Assembly (NCBI RefSeq): GCF_016774335.1
Contig: NZ_JAETWA010000042.1
Coordinates: forward strand, 261,121 to 325,120
Direction: 5' to 3'
DNA from: Luteimonas saliphila
Lineage (GTDB): Bacteria; Pseudomonadota; Gammaproteobacteria; Xanthomonadales; Xanthomonadaceae
DNA: 64,000 nt
Each line of letters begins with the position of its first letter. Position 1 is the stretch's first letter. Under the pieces are notes generated by a model. That model was not told the origin of the DNA. It searched no databases and saw only the letters and a list, made by a program, of their open reading frames with translations. Both the position numbers and the translations under genes were made by a program. Of the stretch, positions 60,949-64,000 are shown piece after piece.

Positions 60949-61614
60949 TCAGGCGGGCAGCTTGAGCCATTGGGCCCACGAGTTGAGCGCAACGACGATT
61001 CTCGGGCGCCGGCCGGTGTACGGGAAGACCTCGTGCACGAGGTAGGAAGGAAACACGATCAGCTGTCCCGGCTTGTGCGTGAGCTGAAAGGCTCCAAGTC
61101 GGTAGGGCATCTGCAGGTTCGCGATCGCAGGATCCATGTACATCATGCTGTCACTCTTCGGATCGTGAAATCTCACGATGCCACTCTGCGGATCGTCGCT
61201 GTCGCCGGGGTCGACGCAGTAAATGGCCGACCAGCTCGCGTTAGGGTGCCTATGGGAGCTTTGGAAGCCCCCATTACGGGTGATGTGGAACCAGCTATGC
61301 ATTTCGAAGCGGATGTTCGCCATCTGCGAATCGCTATAGGCGTTGATTCCCTGGACGAGGCTGAAGATCGCCTGCTTGATGTTGCCGAAGAGAATTGAAA
61401 CGCAGGCTTCAGTTCTCTTGTGCAGATAGAAGTTGCTCTCGAATATGCCGACCTGCGTATCCCGGGGTTCCCTGTCCCGGTGCCTGTCGCCTTCACCTTC
61501 CAGGGCGAAGAAAAGTTTCACCAGTTCCACGTTGAGCGACTCGTGCCCCGGGATCAGGCAGTGCATCAGAGGCACGGCATACATCGGATTGATGCTGGCG
61601 TTGATAGAACTCAT
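60949..61614 (-). CDS. Putative 2OG-Fe(II) oxygenase (no TPR)
   Basis: A 221-aa protein, first gene of the operon. It has the TIGR02466/PF13759 pattern SWFHITRNGGFQSSHRHPNA, which holds His121 and His123, then WSAIYCVDPGDSDDP, LIVFPSYLVHEVFPYTGRRP (His194) and Arg205. Unlike the copies at 49906 and 56689 it has no TPR, so it may be the catalytic partner of an external substrate binder. A TAGACT -10 box lies 55 bp upstream. An ATG 12 codons upstream is the alternative start. Confidence 0.83.
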   Translation of the reverse strand: MSSINASINPMYAVPLMHCLIPGHESLNVELVKLFFALEGEGDRHRDREPRDTQVGIFESNFYLHKRTEACVSILFGNIKQAIFSLVQGINAYSDSQMANIRFEMHSWFHITRNGGFQSSHRHPNASWSAIYCVDPGDSDDPQSGIVRFHDPKSDSMMYMDPAIANLQMPYRLGAFQLTHKPGQLIVFPSYLVHEVFPYTGRRPRIVVALNSWAQWLKLPA

Positions 61615-61668
61615 ATGGGCCGTGGGCCGAATTCCCTGACGGCGGCGCAAGGGCCGCCTCTGGCAGCC

Positions 61669-61674
61669 AGTCTA
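61669..61674 (-). promoter_or_regulatory. Candidate -10 box (TAGACT) of the oxygenase-MT-OGT operon
   Basis: On the minus strand TAGACT precedes the ATG at 61614 by about 55 bp. It lies between that ATG and the left end of the ISL3 element, so the operon promoter was probably left intact by the insertion. Confidence 0.4.
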
Positions 61675-61746
61675 GCTCAAGCTCCGAGGGTGACAGAAGG
61701 GCAGTCGCTACCATGCCTGATCGAATGGGCCGTGCCCCAAAAAAAA

Positions 61747-63058
61747 GGGTTCTTCTCCCAACTGAGGGAAGAGGCGCACGACCGACCCGGCAGAATTGCT
61801 GTTGTCTAGGCAACAAAACGGGGATCGGCCGTGGCCGACGGGGATTGTATGGCCCAGCTGGGAGGCTGGGTGGGGGATGGCGTATCGAGTTGGCGGCGTG
61901 AGCAGCGGGGCGGTCACTGCTGGTTGATCGTGGGGCTGGAGCCCCAGGCCGATGCGGTGCGTCGTTGCTCGGGCTGTGGCGAGTCGGCCAGCGCAATCCA
62001 CGACTGTACGACACGTCGTATCCGCGACCTGCCGGTGTTCGACGATTCGGTGGAACTGCAGGTCCCGCGCTTGCGCTTGGCATGCGTGCACTGTGGCCCT
62101 CGGCTGGAACACCTGGACTGGCTGGACGCGCATGCGCGCGTCACCCGGCGCCTGGCCGAGAACGTGGCGCGGCTGTGCACGGCGACCTCGATCGTGCATG
62201 CGGCGCGCTGGTTCGGATTGAACTGGAAGACGGTCAATGCGATTGACTTCCGGCACCTGGAGCGGACGCTGGGTCCGGTAGACCTGGCCGGGGTGACAGT
62301 GATCGCGATGGACGAGTTCGCGATCCAGAAGGGCCACCGCTACGCGACGGTCGTGGTCGAACCTGAGCGTAAGCGGGTGCTGTGGGTCGGCCGAGGCCGT
62401 TCGCGAGCCGAGGTCCGACCGTTCTTCGAACTGCTGGGGTCGGAAGGCTGCCATCGCCTGCGCGCCGTGGCGATGGACATGAATACCGCCTACGACCTGG
62501 AAGTGAAGCAGCACTGTCCCAACGCGGAGGTGGTCTATGACCTGTTCCACGTCGTGGCCAAGTACGGCCGTGAGGTGATCGACCGGGGTGCGGGTAGACG
62601 AGGCCAATCGGCTGCGCGAAGACAAGTCCGCTCGCCGGGTGGCCAAGACGTCACGCTGGCTGCTGCTGCGCAACCGCGAGAACGTCCCAGCGAACAGGCG
62701 GTGAAGCTGGACGAACTGCTTGCCGCCAACGGCGCCTTGCTGACCGTCTACCTGCTCAAGGACGACCTCAAGCGTCTGTGGCGCTACCGCCATGCCGGTT
62801 GGGCCAAGCGGTTCTGGCACGACTGGAAGCAGCGGGCACTGGACAGCGGCCTGGAGCCGCTGAAAGTCTTCGTGCGCCGCTTGGAACCCTACTTGCCCGG
62901 CATCCTTGCCCACTGCCGTTGGCCGTTGGGCACCAATCTGGTCGAGGGTATCAACAACAAGATCAAGGTCATCAAGCGCATGGCCTACGGCTACCGCGAT
63001 GACGCCTACTTCTTCCTGAAGATCCGTGCCGCCTTCCCCGGACTTGGGTGAAGAACCA
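61747..63058 (+). mobile_element. ISL3-family insertion sequence
   Basis: About 1.31 kb. The left end GGGTTCTTCTCCCAACT (61747-61763) and right end TGGTTCTTCACCCAAGT (reverse of 63042-63058) are near-matching inverted repeats of 17 bp. Eight A on each side (61739-61746 and 63059-63066) fit the 8-bp target duplication known for ISL3 elements, though the homopolymer leaves the border uncertain by one base. It carries one transposase gene. It is inserted in the A-tract that forms the T-tail of the receptor terminator at 63067-63086. Confidence 0.85.
61849..63051 (+). pseudogene. ISL3-family transposase with an internal double frameshift
   Basis: A 400-aa frame. N-terminal zinc-type cysteines (RRCSGCG, ACVHC), a DDE core with VIAMDEFAIQKGHRYATVVV (Asp), LRAVAMDMNTAYDLEVKQ (Asp) and GTNLVEGINNKIKVIKRM (Glu). 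Around 62588 one extra G (run of four) shifts the frame, and around 62691 one base appears missing and restores it; in the other frame the stretch reads VRVDEANRLREDKSARRVAK and on to RNRENVP, the normal ISL3 sequence. About 35 residues are therefore scrambled. It is probably inactive, or the shifts are assembly errors. The start at 61849 (ATG) or GTG 61831 is possible. The stop lies inside the right inverted repeat. Confidence 0.82.
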
Positions 63059-63086
63059 AAAAAAAACGACCCGCCGAAGCGGGTCG
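63058..63086 (-). terminator. Rho-independent terminator of the partial TonB receptor gene, at the IS right end
   Basis: Minus strand: CGACCCGC, loop TTCG, GCGGGTCG, then nine T (63066-63058) directly joined to the IS inverted repeat. It follows the receptor stop by 28 bp. Confidence 0.85.
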
Positions 63087-63114
63087 TCGATGCTGCAACA
63101 ATCACGCGTGCCGA

Positions 63115-64000
63115 TCAGAAGTTCTGTTCGTAGCGCAGGTACGGAGTACGACCGTAAATGTTGTACAGGGAGTTGTTGTAGAACGGGAAACCCAGCGCGG
63201 AACTGAACGGAGGCATCTTGTTGCCGACGTTTCGCACGCCCAGAGTGACGCGGCTGTTCCATGGGGTCGCAACACCGACCTGCATGTCCACCGTGGTCCA
63301 CGAGGGGTGCAGTGCCGTGGCGCTTCCCACATTGGCGTGGCTGCCGATGTAGTTGCCGATGACGGTGGCCGACCAGTCACCACTGTTCCAGCCCAGACCC
63401 AACTGGCCGCGATTCCTCGGGAAGTTGAACAGGCCCGCGCGTTCCTGGGTGCCTGCACCCACGGGAGTGAAGTCGAACTCGAGCGTGTGCGACCACTGCA
63501 GCTTCGAACTGAAGGTGCCCGCCGTGGCGGTTTCGAAGCGGTAGTTCGCCTCGAAATCGAGGCCGCGAGCCGTTTGCGAGGCGCCGTTCACGATCGGCAA
63601 CTGGATCAGGTTCGCCGGACCGGGCAGGACCGTGCCACCCGGCGCGACGATGTTGTCGCCACGGGTCACGCCGTACAGCGGCACGCCGTCGTCGCCGAAG
63701 CGGAAGGCAAGGGCGCGGGGGATGGTCGCGATGATGTTCTCGATCTCGATGTCGTAGTAGTCCAACGCCATCGACAGCGTATCGGTCGGACTCCAGACCA
63801 CGCCCAGACCCCAGTTCTGCGACTCTTCCGGCTCCAGGTCCGGATTGGACAGCTGCAGCCAGGTGTACTGGAGGTTGGTGTTGCAGGGGTCGACCGGATA
63901 GGGCTGGTACGCCGCGTTGCCGGATGCGGTGCGGTATGCGCGCAACGCATTGCATGCCAGCTCGTCGCCGCCCTGGTGCGGAATGGAGCTGTCCGGACCG
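63115..64000 (-). CDS. TonB-dependent outer-membrane receptor (C-terminal part, N-terminus beyond window)
   Basis: The last 295 residues, open to the right edge. NPDLEPEESQNWGLGVVWSP, ALDYYDIEIENIIATIPRAL, QTARGLDFEANYRF, NRGQLGLGWNSGDWS and the barrel end YGRTPYLRYEQNF (terminal Phe) are typical TonB-receptor strands. It is of the same broad class as the receptor at 53477 but clearly different in sequence, so not a recent duplicate. Before the IS insertion it lay directly upstream of the oxygenase-methyltransferase-OGT operon, on the same strand. Confidence 0.85.
   Translation of the reverse strand, partial: GPDSSIPHQGGDELACNALRAYRTASGNAAYQPYPVDPCNTNLQYTWLQLSNPDLEPEESQNWGLGVVWSPTDTLSMALDYYDIEIENIIATIPRALAFRFGDDGVPLYGVTRGDNIVAPGGTVLPGPANLIQLPIVNGASQTARGLDFEANYRFETATAGTFSSKLQWSHTLEFDFTPVGAGTQERAGLFNFPRNRGQLGLGWNSGDWSATVIGNYIGSHANVGSATALHPSWTTVDMQVGVATPWNSRVTLGVRNVGNKMPPFSSALGFPFYNNSLYNIYGRTPYLRYEQNF

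Noticed and set aside
53477..64000. The two TonB receptors as a recent duplication
   Set aside because: Their C-terminal sequences differ throughout (ends SVSVKF versus LRYEQNF and different inner blocks), so they are separate members of a broad family.

Overview
The window is high-GC (about two thirds G+C) chromosomal DNA from a gammaproteobacterium, most likely the Xanthomonadaceae/Lysobacteraceae (Luteimonas/Lysobacter-like). This is an inference from the gene set (GTP-type PEP carboxykinase, lysine-rich H1-like protein, HemP/heme-receptor operon, many TonB-dependent receptors, large FadE), from the short palindromic repeats typical of that family, and from the recurrent TAGAcT/TAGAAT-like -10 boxes. 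No rRNA or tRNA gene and no CRISPR array was seen.

Layout. 1-6 kb: on the minus strand, the end of a phospholipid-type acyltransferase/CDP-alcohol transferase pair, dusB, a ribokinase/CNT nucleoside-transporter pair and a membrane diguanylate cyclase-like protein with an altered GGQEF site. 6-11.3 kb: an aldo/keto reductase, then a Fur-box-controlled heme operon (hemP, TonB heme receptor, two accessory proteins). 11.3-18 kb: an ECF sigma factor/regulatory membrane protein/PDZ protein set, divergent from a stomatin (SPFH)-NfeD pair, a CDF metal exporter, and gcvT and gcvH. 18-19.8 kb: a long non-coding stretch with a strong promoter and a terminator ahead of a lysine-rich histone H1-like gene. 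19.8-24 kb: a serine beta-lactamase-like hydrolase, LemA and an M48 protease. 24-32.8 kb: one very large cyclic beta-1,2-glucan synthase gene (ndvB). 33-44.7 kb: a GMC oxidoreductase, an MFS/ADP-ATP-carrier-like transporter, small membrane and hot-dog proteins, fadE with a divergent TetR regulator, a DUF2145 pair, an XRE regulator and pckG.

44.8-64 kb is the accessory, most unusual part. It holds two aspartyl/asparaginyl beta-hydroxylase-type oxygenases, three sulfotransferases (two fused to TPRs), three further putative 2OG-Fe(II) oxygenases (two fused to TPRs), a TPR-GT41 O-GlcNAc-transferase-like protein, a SAM methyltransferase, one complete and one partial TonB-dependent receptor, and an ISL3-family insertion. 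Four of these genes (oxygenase, methyltransferase, OGT-like, TPR-oxygenase) form a tight operon with gaps or overlaps of 6-26 bp. I infer a hydroxylation/sulfation/glycosylation/methylation system tied to outer-membrane TonB receptors. Its substrate is not visible, and this is the best candidate for an undescribed system here.

The housekeeping parts are ordinary. Small-scale features worth a look are three perfect 26-bp-arm inverted repeats, an IS sitting in the T-tract of a receptor terminator, a second terminator followed by a sequence resembling the same IS end, and a pair of compensating frameshifts inside the transposase.
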